Assembly: GCF_001611975.1 (NCBI RefSeq)
Contig: NZ_CP014525.1
Span: forward strand, 860,001 to 924,000
Reading direction: 5' to 3'
DNA from: Haematospirillum jordaniae
Lineage (GTDB): Bacteria; Pseudomonadota; Alphaproteobacteria; Rhodospirillales; Rhodospirillaceae
DNA: 64,000 nt
Shown piece after piece: positions 17,242 through 26,341 of the stretch. The stretch's first letter is position 1, and the number at the start of each line of letters is the position of its first letter. The position numbers were made by a program, and so were the translations under genes. The notes under the pieces were generated by a model that was given only the letters and a program-made list of their open reading frames with translations, had not been told where the DNA came from and made no database searches.

Positions 17242-19875
17242 ATGAAGACAACCAATGATATCCGCGCCACTTTTCTTGACTATTTTGGTCGTCACGGCCA
17301 TCAGGTCGTTGAGTCAAGCCCGCTGGTTCCCCGCAATGATCCGACGCTGATGTTCACCAATGCGGGGATGGTGCAGTTCAAGAATGTCTTTACCGGCCAG
17401 GAAACGCGCCCATGGACGCGGGCAGCCAGCTCGCAGAAGTGTGTCCGGGCAGGGGGTAAGCACAACGATCTCGACAATGTGGGGTATACAGCCCGTCATC
17501 ACACCTTCTTTGAAATGCTGGGGAATTTCTCTTTCGGTGATTACTTCAAGGAAGAGGCCATCCATCATGCTTGGACGCTGGTGACCCGTGAGTTTGGTCT
17601 GCCTGCTGACCGGCTTCTGGTGACGGTGCATACTTCGGACGAGGATGCTGCTGGGTTGTGGCGTCGCATATCAGGCCTGCCGGACAGCCGTATCATTCGC
17701 ATTCCGACGATGGATAATTTCTGGATGATGGGGGAGACGGGGCCGTGTGGTCCGTGTTCGGAAATTTTCTTTGACCATGGTCCGGGTATCGCCGGTGGCC
17801 CTCCTGGCAGCGCCGATCAGGATGGCGACCGTTTTATCGAAATCTGGAACCTCGTTTTCATGCAATTTGAACAGGTTGATACCGAAACCCGGATCAATCT
17901 GCCCCGACCGTCCATTGATACGGGGATGGGTCTGGAACGCTTTGCCGCTATTCTTCAGGGCAAGCACGACAATTACGATATTGATCTGATGCGTGGCCTG
18001 ATTGAAGCTGTTGCCGATGTCGCCAATACGGATCCGGATGGTCCGCACAAGGTAAGCCACCGTGTGATCGCCGACCACCTGCGTGCAGCATGTTTCCTGA
18101 TTGCCGATGGTGTTCTGCCGTCCAACGAAGGGCGGGGTTATGTCCTGCGCCGGATTATGCGCCGGGCCATGCGTCATGCTCATATCATGGGGTGTCGGGA
18201 GCCGGTCATGTACCGCTTGGTGCCTGCCTTGCTGCGGGCCATGGGCTTGGCATTCCACGAGCTGGAGCGTGCCCATGTCCTCATTGTCGAGACGCTGCGT
18301 CTGGAAGAAACCCGGTTCCGTCAGATGCTGGAGCGTGGTCTTCGCCTGCTGGATGCGGAGAAAGAGCGGCTACCCTCTGGTGGGACCTTGCCTGGCGGTG
18401 TGGCCTTTACGCTGTACGATACTTATGGCTTTCCGCTGGACTTGACCCAGGACGCCCTGCGTGGCGAGGGGTATACCGTTGATCTGGACGGCTTCCATGC
18501 AGCCATGGACCAGGCGCGTGAGAAGGCGCGCAAGTCTTGGGCTGGCTCGGGTGAGGCGGCGACAGATGCTGTTTGGTTCGAGTTGCGTGAGAGCGTCGGG
18601 GCGACCGAGTTTCTGGGGTATGCCACCGATGAGGCTGAGGGCAAGATCCTTGCCCTGCTTGTCGATGGCAAGCGTGTGGACCGTGCTGAGGCGGGCCAAA
18701 CCGTTTCTGTTGTGGTGAATCAAAGCCCATTTTACGGCGAATCCGGTGGTCAGGTCGGTGACCGTGGCGTCATTGCTCTTGTCGAGGGTGCTGGGCGTGT
18801 ATCCGTAACCGATACCCAGAAGAAGCTGGGTGACCTGATTGTGCATACTGGCGTTGTGGACGAGGGAACGCTTGCTGTTGGTGGTGCCGTATTTCTGAAA
18901 GTGGATACGGAAACCCGCTTGGCTATCCGGGCTAATCACTCGGCAACACACCTGCTGCACACAGCCTTGCGCCGGCGGCTTGGGGAACATGTTACCCAGA
19001 AGGGATCTTTGGTTGATGCTGATCGTCTGCGCTTTGACATTGCGCATCCCCGTGCGGTGACCGCTGCGGAGATTGCCGTTGTCGAGGCTGATGTCAATGC
19101 GGCGATTCGGGCCAATGTCGAGGTTGTCACCCGTCTGATGGATCCTGATTCCGCGATCAAGGCTGGTGCTATGGCCTTGTTTGGCGAGAAGTACGGCGAT
19201 GAGGTGCGCGTTGTCAGCATGGAGGATGTGTCAACGGAGCTGTGCGGCGGCACGCACGTTAACCGTACCGGCGATATTGGCTTGTTGCGGATTGTGTCTG
19301 AGAGTGCTGTGGGTGCCGGTGTGCGCCGGATCGAGGCGGTCACCGGTCGGGGGGCTCTGGAATGGATTTCTGTTCGCGAGGGCCTGTTGTCCAAGGCGGC
19401 TGAGGCACTGAAGGCTGCCCCCGCAGAGGTCCCGGATCGTGTTGCCGCGCTGGTGGAGGAGCGTCGCCGGCTTGAACGTGAGCTGGAAGACCTGCGTCGG
19501 AAGGCTGCTCTTGGGGGGGGAGTAGGTGGACAAGGGGTTTCACCTGTTACGGTTGATGGCGTCTCTTTTGTGTCGCGCTTGTTGGATGATGTGCCGGGCA
19601 AGGACCTCAAGGGGATTGCCGATGATCTTATGCGCCAGATTGGATCGGGGGTTGTTGCCTTGGCTTCGTCCTTTGAAGGAAAGGCGAGTCTGGTTGTGGC
19701 AGTCTCTCCCGATCTAAGTGGTCGTTTCAATGCCGTAGATCTGGTTAGGGCCGGTTCGTCTGTTGTTGGTGGAAAGGGGGGTGGCGGTCGTCCTGACATG
19801 GCCCAAGCCGGGGGGCCGGATGGTGCCGCTTCCGGGGCGGCGCTGGAGGCGATCCGGTCCAGCCTTGCTGGCTGA
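17242..19875 (+). CDS. alaS: Alanine--tRNA ligase
   Basis: AlaRS charges tRNA-Ala and edits mischarged Ser and Gly. The 877 residues match the full-length enzyme. Class II motif regions are seen near the N-terminus (RNDPTLMFTNAGMVQFKNVF, GKHNDLDNVGYTARHHTFFE). The editing domain has the zinc-binding HxxxH in NHSATHLLH and the Cys/His in ELCGGTHVNRTGDIG. The C-Ala domain ends with a Gly-rich GKGGGGRPDMAQAGG. All key residues appear present. Confidence 0.98.
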   Translation: MKTTNDIRATFLDYFGRHGHQVVESSPLVPRNDPTLMFTNAGMVQFKNVFTGQETRPWTRAASSQKCVRAGGKHNDLDNVGYTARHHTFFEMLGNFSFGDYFKEEAIHHAWTLVTREFGLPADRLLVTVHTSDEDAAGLWRRISGLPDSRIIRIPTMDNFWMMGETGPCGPCSEIFFDHGPGIAGGPPGSADQDGDRFIEIWNLVFMQFEQVDTETRINLPRPSIDTGMGLERFAAILQGKHDNYDIDLMRGLIEAVADVANTDPDGPHKVSHRVIADHLRAACFLIADGVLPSNEGRGYVLRRIMRRAMRHAHIMGCREPVMYRLVPALLRAMGLAFHELERAHVLIVETLRLEETRFRQMLERGLRLLDAEKERLPSGGTLPGGVAFTLYDTYGFPLDLTQDALRGEGYTVDLDGFHAAMDQAREKARKSWAGSGEAATDAVWFELRESVGATEFLGYATDEAEGKILALLVDGKRVDRAEAGQTVSVVVNQSPFYGESGGQVGDRGVIALVEGAGRVSVTDTQKKLGDLIVHTGVVDEGTLAVGGAVFLKVDTETRLAIRANHSATHLLHTALRRRLGEHVTQKGSLVDADRLRFDIAHPRAVTAAEIAVVEADVNAAIRANVEVVTRLMDPDSAIKAGAMALFGEKYGDEVRVVSMEDVSTELCGGTHVNRTGDIGLLRIVSESAVGAGVRRIEAVTGRGALEWISVREGLLSKAAEALKAAPAEVPDRVAALVEERRRLERELEDLRRKAALGGGVGGQGVSPVTVDGVSFVSRLLDDVPGKDLKGIADDLMRQIGSGVVALASSFEGKASLVVAVSPDLSGRFNAVDLVRAGSSVVGGKGGGGRPDMAQAGGPDGAASGAALEAIRSSLAG

Positions 19876-19970
19876 GAAGGCCGGAAAATGGCGGTTGGGG
19901 GCGAGGTAACTTGCTCTCTGCTGCGGTGCACAATTTCCGGTCTTGACTTTTAGGGGAAGGGAGAGCACGT

Positions 19971-19999
19971 TTGTCTCATGCTGCGATGCAGTGTAAACT
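19971..19999 (+). promoter_or_regulatory. Candidate sigma-70 promoter for the phasin gene
   Basis: TTGTCT (19971-19976) and TAAACT (19994-19999) are separated by exactly 17 bases and lie about 70 bp upstream of the phasin start. Judged by sequence match only. Confidence 0.4.
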
Positions 20000-20067
20000 G
20001 TCTTCCTCTATAAGGCTTGGCCCTGTTTACTCTGGGCTGTGCCTGCGAATGCCCCCGGGAGGGTCCG

Positions 20068-20409
20068 ATGTTCAGGTCATTTGACGACGTTGTAAGTTTC
20101 AACAAGGCCAACGTTGATGCTTTTGTCCAGTCCGGGAACCGTCTGGCCGCCGGAGTGGAGGAAATCGCCAAGGAGGTCTTCGGTTATACCGGAAAGACAC
20201 TTGAGGTTGCTGTGCAGGGTAGCAAGGCTTTGGCTTCCTGCAAGAATCCGGATGATATGGCGCGTGTGCAACAGCAGTTGGCGCGGGAGAGCTGGGACAA
20301 GGCTGTGGCCCAGTCTTCAAAATTGTCCGAGATGGGCGCCATTGTGGCCCGCTCGGCGCTTGAGCCGATCCAAGCGCGTTACAAGAGTGCCGTTGAGACC
20401 ATGGGCTGA
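20068..20409 (+). CDS. Phasin family protein
   Basis: Phasins coat polyhydroxyalkanoate granules and control their number and size. The 113-residue product starts MFRSFDDVVSFNKANVDAFV and is almost entirely helical and amphipathic, with the phasin-type blocks GVEEIAKEVF, QLARESWDKAVAQSSKLSEM and a terminal RSALEPIQARYKSAVETM. The ATG at 20068 follows GGGAGGG a few bases upstream, so it is preferred over an upstream in-frame start. No PHA synthase is in the window. It is followed by a strong terminator. Confidence 0.88.
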   Translation: MFRSFDDVVSFNKANVDAFVQSGNRLAAGVEEIAKEVFGYTGKTLEVAVQGSKALASCKNPDDMARVQQQLARESWDKAVAQSSKLSEMGAIVARSALEPIQARYKSAVETMG

Positions 20410-20440
20410 CCATATTATCCCTGAATTCTGACCTTGATAC

Positions 20441-20470
20441 CCGGCCGGGGTTTCCTCCGGCCGGTTTTTT
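20441..20470 (+). terminator. Rho-independent terminator after the phasin gene
   Basis: CCGGCCGG (20441-20448) pairs with CCGGCCGG (20457-20464) and is followed by six T residues. It lies about 30 bp after the phasin stop codon. Confidence 0.9.
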
Positions 20471-20556
20471 GTTTTCCGGCCTACATTGTTTTCTGTTGGA
20501 CATGCCCATTATCATCCCTATGGAATCGGTAGTTCCCTTCTGATGCAATAAGGTAC

Positions 20557-20585
20557 TTGAGCCTTTCCTCGGGAGCGTCTAGGGT
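20557..20585 (+). promoter_or_regulatory. Candidate promoter of tRNA-Leu
   Basis: TTGAGC (20557-20562) and TAGGGT (20580-20585) are spaced by 17 bases and end 15 bp before the mature tRNA 5' end. The -35 is good, the -10 poor. Confidence 0.35.
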
Positions 20586-20600
20586 AGGGTCCATTTTTCC

Positions 20601-20685
20601 GGGGACGTGGTGAAATGGTAAACACTGACGACTTAAAATCGTCCGACCTATGGTCTTGCGGGTTCAAGTCCCGCCGTCCCCACCA
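20601..20685 (+). tRNA. tRNA-Leu (anticodon UAA)
   Basis: This is an 85-nt class II tRNA. GGGGACG at the 5' end pairs with CGTCCCC at 20675-20681, followed by discriminator A and an encoded CCA. The anticodon stem encloses loop CTTAAAA (20632-20638), giving anticodon TAA at 20634-20636. A long variable arm and the T arm with GGTTCAAGTC follow. The long variable arm and anticodon identify leucine, decoding UUA/UUG. Confidence 0.97.
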
Positions 20686-20899
20686 TTATCTTTCTGTGTG
20701 GTAATAAAGGATGGTGGCAAGCCCCTGAAGAGGGACAAGGATCACTTTTGGTGGGTAACGGAAGAGTTATAGATTCTTTTGGTTGAAATCCCTGCGTGTT
20801 CAGGGCAGGTCTATTTTCGGTTGTTTATATATCGCCGAAGATTGTATTGGCTCAGGTATGGCAGGAGTGTCGGGAGCGTCCGGCAGGGGACAGACAATT
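20686..20899 (+). promoter_or_regulatory. Leader region of the type I secretion operon
   Basis: About 214 bp lie between tRNA-Leu and the chosen start of the first exporter gene. Bases 20715-20740 contain GGCAAGCC, then CCCT-GAAG-AGGG and GAC, reminiscent of the 5' half of c-di-GMP-I (GEMM) riboswitches. The conserved 3' half is not recognisable. A short stem CAC-TTTTG-GTG and GGGTAACGG follow. No convincing complete riboswitch can be claimed. Confidence 0.25.
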
Positions 20900-22606
20900 A
20901 TGGCAGGTCAGGTACCCGCTTTCCATCGCGCGTCAGATCCGGCCCATCTTGTGTCCGGACAGCGTCATCTTGTCGAATTGTTCCTGTCTTCTTTCTTTAT
21001 CAACGTGGTTGCCTTGGCATTGCCGCTGTCAATGTTGCAGATCTATGATCGCATCTTGCCTAATCATAACATGGCAACCCTTGATCTTCTGGCGTTGGGT
21101 GTTATCAGCGCCCTGATCCTTGAAATGCTGTTGCGTACCTTGAGAGAAGGATTGGCTGGTCTTGTGTCAGCCCGCTTTGAGCATCGTGGTCATTACGAAA
21201 GTTTGCGCAGGCTTTTGTCTCTGCCCATGTCCCGTTTCGAGAAAGACGGGGGGGGGACTCATCTGGAGCGTCTGTCATCCGTGGATAAGCTGCGGGATTT
21301 CCATGGCGGACGGATGCTGTTGGCTTTGGCGGATTTGCCTTTTATCGTAATATTCCTGTTGGTCATTCTTTTTCTGGGCGGGTGGCTTGTTTTCGTTCCT
21401 ATCCTGATGACGGCTGTGTTTGTCATGGTATCCCTGCATCAAGGGGACAAGCTGCGGTCTGCCACGGAGGAAACGGGTGAGCAGTATGAGCGCCGCTTCA
21501 ATTTCATGCTGGAGACCCTGTCAGGCATCCAGACGGTCAAGGCCCTGTCTGCCGAGGCGCAGATGCTCAGGCGTTTTGAGCGTCTCTTGGAGAACGCAAT
21601 AAGTGGGCGCCACATCCTAGCTATTCGCCAGGGAGCCGTACAGATGATGGGGGCTATCTTTACCCAGGCCTTGACGGTGGGGACGGTTGCCTGTGGGGCT
21701 ATGCTGGTCGTGGACCACCAGATGACGGTTGGGAGTTTGGGTGCCTGTACCATGCTGGCCGGGCGCATTGCTCCCCCTGTGCAAGCAGCTTTGTCTGTCT
21801 GGCTCCGTCGTCAAAGCAATACGATGGCAGAGCAGAGGGTTGCCGAGACATTCGCTATTGCCTTGGATGAGGACAAAGATCCCTTGCTTATCGACAAGGG
21901 TGTTCTGACGCTGGACAACGTCTGTTATGGGCGGAGGCCTGATGGATCGTGGCTCCTTGATTCTGTGTCCCTTACCTTGCGTCCGGGGGATTCCATCAGT
22001 ATTCGTGGTGCCAATGGCAGCGGCAAGTCCCTGTTGTTATGGTTGATGACGGGTCACCTTGTTCCCGAACAGGGGCGCGTTCTGGTTGATGGGCAGGATC
22101 TTGCCCATGTGCGCCGGGACGATCTGTGGCAGGCGACAGGCTTTCTTGGCGAGCATGGCGAACTTGTTGCCGGTACTTTTCTGGAGAATCTAACTCTTTT
22201 TGATCATGAAAGGGAGCGTGCAGCGCTTGCTGTGGCTGAAGAACTTGGCTTGAATGAGTTTGCCGCGTCCTTAGCCCAGGGGTTTGATGCTCCGCTGGGT
22301 GGTCGTATCGGCAGTGCCTTGCCCCGTGGGGTTATCCAGCGGATATCGATTGCAAGGATATTGGCTCTCGATCCTGCTGTTATCCTTTTCGATGATGCGA
22401 ATACGCTTCTGGATGGGGCATCGGACCAGCTGTTGATGCAGGCCATGCAGCGTCGGATGAAGGATCGCGCTTTTGTCATTGTGAGTCACAGGCCATCGAC
22501 ATTGAAAATAGCCCAGTGTCATTATGAACTGGTTGCTGGTCGTCTGGTTCCATTACCGGGTCCTGATGGTGTGATCCGCGCGGTTCCTCCGGAACAGGGG
22601 GCGTGA
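20900..22606 (+). CDS. Type I secretion exporter ABC protein 1 with degenerate ATPase motifs
   Basis: This inner-membrane exporter subunit has N-terminal transmembrane helices (residues about 20-290, including ALPLSMLQIYDRILPNHN, a hallmark of type I secretion ABC proteins) and a C-terminal nucleotide-binding domain. I chose ATG at 20900, nine bases after GGGGA; a TTG at 20783 would extend it. Walker A GANGSGKS (370-377) and the H-loop SHRPS are intact. The Q-loop position is Glu418, the signature LSGGQ is LPRGV (474-478), and the Walker B end reads FDD, placing Asp499 where the catalytic Glu normally sits. There is no C39-like domain. The next gene encodes a second ABC protein, overlapping by GTGA, so a heteromeric exporter is inferred. 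Likely substrate: the giant protein encoded downstream. Confidence 0.88.
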   Translation: MAGQVPAFHRASDPAHLVSGQRHLVELFLSSFFINVVALALPLSMLQIYDRILPNHNMATLDLLALGVISALILEMLLRTLREGLAGLVSARFEHRGHYESLRRLLSLPMSRFEKDGGGTHLERLSSVDKLRDFHGGRMLLALADLPFIVIFLLVILFLGGWLVFVPILMTAVFVMVSLHQGDKLRSATEETGEQYERRFNFMLETLSGIQTVKALSAEAQMLRRFERLLENAISGRHILAIRQGAVQMMGAIFTQALTVGTVACGAMLVVDHQMTVGSLGACTMLAGRIAPPVQAALSVWLRRQSNTMAEQRVAETFAIALDEDKDPLLIDKGVLTLDNVCYGRRPDGSWLLDSVSLTLRPGDSISIRGANGSGKSLLLWLMTGHLVPEQGRVLVDGQDLAHVRRDDLWQATGFLGEHGELVAGTFLENLTLFDHERERAALAVAEELGLNEFAASLAQGFDAPLGGRIGSALPRGVIQRISIARILALDPAVILFDDANTLLDGASDQLLMQAMQRRMKDRAFVIVSHRPSTLKIAQCHYELVAGRLVPLPGPDGVIRAVPPEQGA

Positions 22607-24885
22607 GCGTGGTCATATCCGATGGTGGTGTTGTCGATGGCTACAGCATGAACAAGGGGATAGGAGTCAGGGTGTCGCCAGAAGAGACTGGCCCTGATGC
22701 TGCAGGTGCGGGTCCGGTACGCTACCGTTCCCGTCCGCTGGAGCTTCCCGATGAGTCATTGCTGACCCGCAATGACCTAGGGCTTTGTCTGCCTGTTCTT
22801 CTACGTGCGTTGGGTTGGGACGGAGATACCCGCCATTTGGTTGAGTCCCTGCCTTACTTTGGGGGCCCCTTGGACCTGACCGGCCTGCGTCGGACCATGG
22901 TTGATCTTGGTTTCTCCAGTGTTCTGAGGAGTGGGGTTGTTTCATCCATCCCGGACCGGGAACTGCCTTGTCTTTTTCTCCCTGAAGATGCGGATGCCTG
23001 TGTTGTTCTGTCCCGGGAACACGATGGCCTGCATATTTTTATGCCCGGTTATGGTGTTCAGGTTATTGATGACGTGAACCCTGGCGTTGCCCTTGTCTTC
23101 CAAGCTATTGAAGATCCTGATGCCCGGGCGGCTTCCTTGCGTGAAGGATCGTGGCTGGGTGGCATCCTGATGCGGTTTCGTCCCCATCTTTGGATTGCCC
23201 TTGCCCTGACGGCTGTTATCACGTTACTGGCGATTACATCCCCGCTGTATGTGATGGCGATTTACGATAGGTACATATCGTCTGGTTCCCTTTCTACTCT
23301 GGGGTCTCTTGTTCTGGTCATGATTGTTGCTCTGACAGGTGAGCTTGGTGCCCGATCTTTGCGTACAAGGCTGCTAGCCCGAGTCGGTGCGCGAATCGAT
23401 ATTTTGGTCGGGCGGGCTGTTTTCGAGCGCCTTTTGTACCTTCCACCGAGTGTTACAGAAGGGGCCAGCGTTGGTGCACAAGTGTCCAGGGTCAAGGACT
23501 TCGACACGGTACGTGAGTTTTTGACCGGGCAGAGCGCCCAGTCTGTCCTTGACGTTCCCTTCTCGCTTCTGGTAATCGCCAGTATGTACATTTTGGCCGG
23601 TTGGCTTGGACTTGTACCGACAATTGGCGCGCTTGTCCTTGTTGCTATGGGTTTTCTGGCCAGAGAGCCCTTGCGTCGTCAGGTAGCCGAAGCTGCGCGG
23701 GCCACTTCAAACAGGCAGGAACTTGCTATTGAGGCGGTGCGCCTTCATCGCCTGTTGCGAACGACGGGTGCGTTCTCTGTGTGGTTGAACCGCTACCGCA
23801 TTCGCTCTGCGCGGGCAGCGCGGGCTAATTTCGGGACCAACCAGACGGTTTCCTTCTTGGCTGTTGCCGCCCAAGGCGTTGTCATGTTGTGTGGCGTTGC
23901 CACGTTGTGGTTTGGCGCTGTGGCTGTCCTCGCCGGTGTGATGTCCACGGGTGGGCTTATTGCCTCGATGATCCTGTTGTGGCGCGCCTTGGCGCCGTTC
24001 CAGGCCGGGTTTATGGTTCTGGCTCGTTCCGAGCAGGTGCATTCCAGCATCCGCCAGATTGATCGGTTGATGGAGATGATACCCGAGCGTCCGCCTCATG
24101 CCTTGGTTCGCCCGGTGCGTGAACTGGGTGGTAGCATACAGGTCAGTCGCTTTAGTCTGCGCTACAGCCAAGATAGTGAGCCGGCCCTTCTTGGCGTCAG
24201 CTTTGAAGTGAAGCCTGGTGAGGTGGTCGCCGTTGTTGGTCGGAATGGTGCTGGTAAATCAACCCTGATCAAGGCGTTGGCCGGTGTTCTCAAGGGCCAG
24301 ACCGGCATGGTCAAGGTTGATGGTATGGATATCCGTCGCTTTGATCCGCTGGAGTACAGAAGGGTTATTGCTTGGTGTCCGGAAGAGCCAGAGATCTTTC
24401 GGGGTACGGTGATCCAGAATATTCAGCTGGCTGACCCGTCGGCATCCTTGGCTGACATTCAGGAGGTGGCCTGTCTGGTTGGCTTGGCCGATGACCTGAG
24501 GGAGCTGCCTGATGGTCTTGAAACACGGTTTGGTGACCAGAAGGTTGCCTCTCCCAGTGTGCGAACTCGTATAGCCCTTGCCAGGGTTTTGATGCGCAAG
24601 GATGCGCCGATCGTTCTTCTGGATGAACCGGCGGGTGGGTTAGATGCCGCCGGTGATGAGGCCTTGATGAATGTGATCCGCCGCTTGCAGGGCAGGGTTA
24701 CGGTTATTGTGGTGACGCACCGTCCCAGCCATGTCCGTCTTGCAGACAAGCTTCTGGAGCTGCGTGATGGTCAGGTTGTGCGTTTTGTGGATGTTGAATC
24801 GCTGACACCCTCCCGACCAGCTCCCTCAGCGGGGCAGGTAGAAAAGAGTGATGGAAAAGGACAGAAGCCTGATAATGGCCCCTGA
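22603..24885 (+). CDS. Type I secretion exporter ABC protein 2 with C39-like domain and degenerate signature
   Basis: The 760-residue second exporter subunit has three parts. Residues about 50-170 resemble a C39 peptidase-like domain without the catalytic cysteine (DLGLCLPVLLRALGW in place of the DCG motif), as in LapB/HlyB-type exporters where it binds substrate. A six-helix membrane domain (about 185-480) contains SPLYVMAIYDRYISSG. In the ATPase domain Walker A GRNGAGKS (546-553) and Walker B LLDEP with Glu675 are canonical, as is THRPS. The Q-loop has Glu594 instead of Gln and the signature reads ASPSV (649-653) instead of LSGGQ. The GTG start overlaps the TGA of the preceding gene. Its last 35 bp overlap the adaptor gene. 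Confidence 0.88.
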   Translation: MSVVISDGGVVDGYSMNKGIGVRVSPEETGPDAAGAGPVRYRSRPLELPDESLLTRNDLGLCLPVLLRALGWDGDTRHLVESLPYFGGPLDLTGLRRTMVDLGFSSVLRSGVVSSIPDRELPCLFLPEDADACVVLSREHDGLHIFMPGYGVQVIDDVNPGVALVFQAIEDPDARAASLREGSWLGGILMRFRPHLWIALALTAVITLLAITSPLYVMAIYDRYISSGSLSTLGSLVLVMIVALTGELGARSLRTRLLARVGARIDILVGRAVFERLLYLPPSVTEGASVGAQVSRVKDFDTVREFLTGQSAQSVLDVPFSLLVIASMYILAGWLGLVPTIGALVLVAMGFLAREPLRRQVAEAARATSNRQELAIEAVRLHRLLRTTGAFSVWLNRYRIRSARAARANFGTNQTVSFLAVAAQGVVMLCGVATLWFGAVAVLAGVMSTGGLIASMILLWRALAPFQAGFMVLARSEQVHSSIRQIDRLMEMIPERPPHALVRPVRELGGSIQVSRFSLRYSQDSEPALLGVSFEVKPGEVVAVVGRNGAGKSTLIKALAGVLKGQTGMVKVDGMDIRRFDPLEYRRVIAWCPEEPEIFRGTVIQNIQLADPSASLADIQEVACLVGLADDLRELPDGLETRFGDQKVASPSVRTRIALARVLMRKDAPIVLLDEPAGGLDAAGDEALMNVIRRLQGRVTVIVVTHRPSHVRLADKLLELRDGQVVRFVDVESLTPSRPAPSAGQVEKSDGKGQKPDNGP

Positions 24886-26230
24886 CAAGGTAGTACGAAC
24901 AGCAATAGCCCATCCGGTTGTTGAGCGTGGCCGTCGTCGGCAGCGTCCTCAAGCCCATGTTGTGCACTTGGAAGAAGATATCAGCGACCATCGTCGTGGG
25001 CTGCTGTTTATCGTTGCTGCTATTGTCTTTGCATTTACTGTTTGGGCCTCTACGCAGCCGGTTGCCGAGACGGCAGTGACATCCGGTCAGGTTGTGCCTG
25101 TCGATCCTGTTCTGAAGATCCAGCATTTCGAAGGCGGGATTGTCCGTGAGGTTCTGGTGCAGGAAGGCGATCACGTATCCATGGGTCAGCTGTTGTTGCG
25201 TCTTGATCCGGCCGCCTTTGAGGCAGAACAGGGTCAGCTGTTGACACGTCGTGCCTTCCTAGAGTTCCAGCTGGGGCGGTTGCGTGCCTTCGCAGCAGGA
25301 GAGGATGTGGACTTGTCCTCTCTGTCTGGTGGCAACTTTGCTTCTATTGGAGAAGATCAGCAGGCCATTCTTGCGGCGCAGATTCGTTCCCTGAAGGACA
25401 GGCGGTCTGTTTTGCAAAGCCGGCTGGGGCAGCGCAAAGCGGAAGAGGCAGGGCTGGTGCAGCAGCTTCAGTCTAGTGCCAAGGAAGTTTCAGCCCTCTC
25501 GCAGGAACGGGATGTTTATCGCCGTCTTTTCCAGCAGGGGATTGGTTCCAAGATCAGTATGTTGCGCGCGGAGCGGGAACTTGCCGGTCGGCAAGCAGAG
25601 CAGTCCCGGATGCAGGGGCAGCTGGAAAGCGTTCGCGGCAGTATTGCCGAAGTGACGCAGCAGCTGATGGAGCTTGAAAGCAGCGGTCATGAAGAGACGG
25701 TAAACCGTATCGGTGCTGTGGCCGCAGAGCTTGCAGAAGTTGAGGAGGCCTTGGGGCGGGCTCGTGACAAGGTGAATCGGCTGACGGTTACGGCTCCGTC
25801 TGATGGTGTGATCAAGGGGCTTGCCGTCAGGCATGCTGGCGAGGTCGTGACGCCTGGGCAATTATTGGCCGAAATTGTACCCGGTGCTGGGGAGATGGTT
25901 GTCGAATCTCGTATAGCAACAAAAGACATTGGTGCGGTTGAGGTTGGTCAGACTGTGCGGGTCAAGGTAACAGCTTTTGATTATGCCCGTTACGGAAGCA
26001 TTGATGGAACCTTGGAATTAATATCGGCCACAACATTTTTTGATGAACAGGGACAACCTTATTACAAGGCTCGTATCCGTTTGTCCCAGAACTGGATCGG
26101 AAAGATCCATAACAGGCTTTTGCCTGGCATGGTTGTGCAGGCTGATATCTTGACCGGCGAAAAAACGCTGATTGAGTATCTCCTGAAACCAATCTACGTA
26201 GCGGCAACCCAAGCCTTCACAGAGCGCTGA
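24851..26230 (+). CDS. HlyD-family type I secretion periplasmic adaptor
   Basis: This membrane-fusion subunit links the inner-membrane exporter to a TolC-like outer-membrane channel. The product has about 459 residues: a cytoplasmic N-terminus, one membrane helix near residues 50-67 (LLFIVAAIVFAFTVWAS), a split lipoyl domain (IQHFEGGIVREVLVQEGDHV early, VTAPSDGVIKGL late), a long alpha-helical coiled-coil hairpin (about 130-310) and the C-terminal beta-barrel with YGSIDGTLELISATTFFDEQ. It is translationally coupled to the upstream ABC gene. No TolC homologue is present in the window. Confidence 0.93.
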   Translation: MEKDRSLIMAPDKVVRTAIAHPVVERGRRRQRPQAHVVHLEEDISDHRRGLLFIVAAIVFAFTVWASTQPVAETAVTSGQVVPVDPVLKIQHFEGGIVREVLVQEGDHVSMGQLLLRLDPAAFEAEQGQLLTRRAFLEFQLGRLRAFAAGEDVDLSSLSGGNFASIGEDQQAILAAQIRSLKDRRSVLQSRLGQRKAEEAGLVQQLQSSAKEVSALSQERDVYRRLFQQGIGSKISMLRAERELAGRQAEQSRMQGQLESVRGSIAEVTQQLMELESSGHEETVNRIGAVAAELAEVEEALGRARDKVNRLTVTAPSDGVIKGLAVRHAGEVVTPGQLLAEIVPGAGEMVVESRIATKDIGAVEVGQTVRVKVTAFDYARYGSIDGTLELISATTFFDEQGQPYYKARIRLSQNWIGKIHNRLLPGMVVQADILTGEKTLIEYLLKPIYVAATQAFTER

Positions 26231-26341
26231 GAAAGACAGTTCTGTACGGGTTTCCAAAACACGTATACACATTAAGGCTTGCTGCAACCCTTGCGCGGGG
26301 TAGCAGCTTTGGTATCAATCTGCTGTTTTGAAGAGGTTCGT

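Noticed and set aside
18936..19931. Long minus-strand open frame opposite alaS
   Set aside because: It is Ser/Arg/Pro-rich, lies wholly antisense to the well-conserved alaS and lacks recognisable domains.
20601..20685. tRNA 3' end as a prophage or island attachment site
   Set aside because: I found no integrase gene and no direct repeat of the tRNA 3' end in the window.
20900..22606. First exporter ABC gene as a pseudogene because of its degenerate ATPase motifs
   Set aside because: The frame is intact and of full length, overlaps the next gene by GTGA, keeps Walker A and the H-loop, and its partner shows parallel changes, so divergence looks selected rather than decayed.
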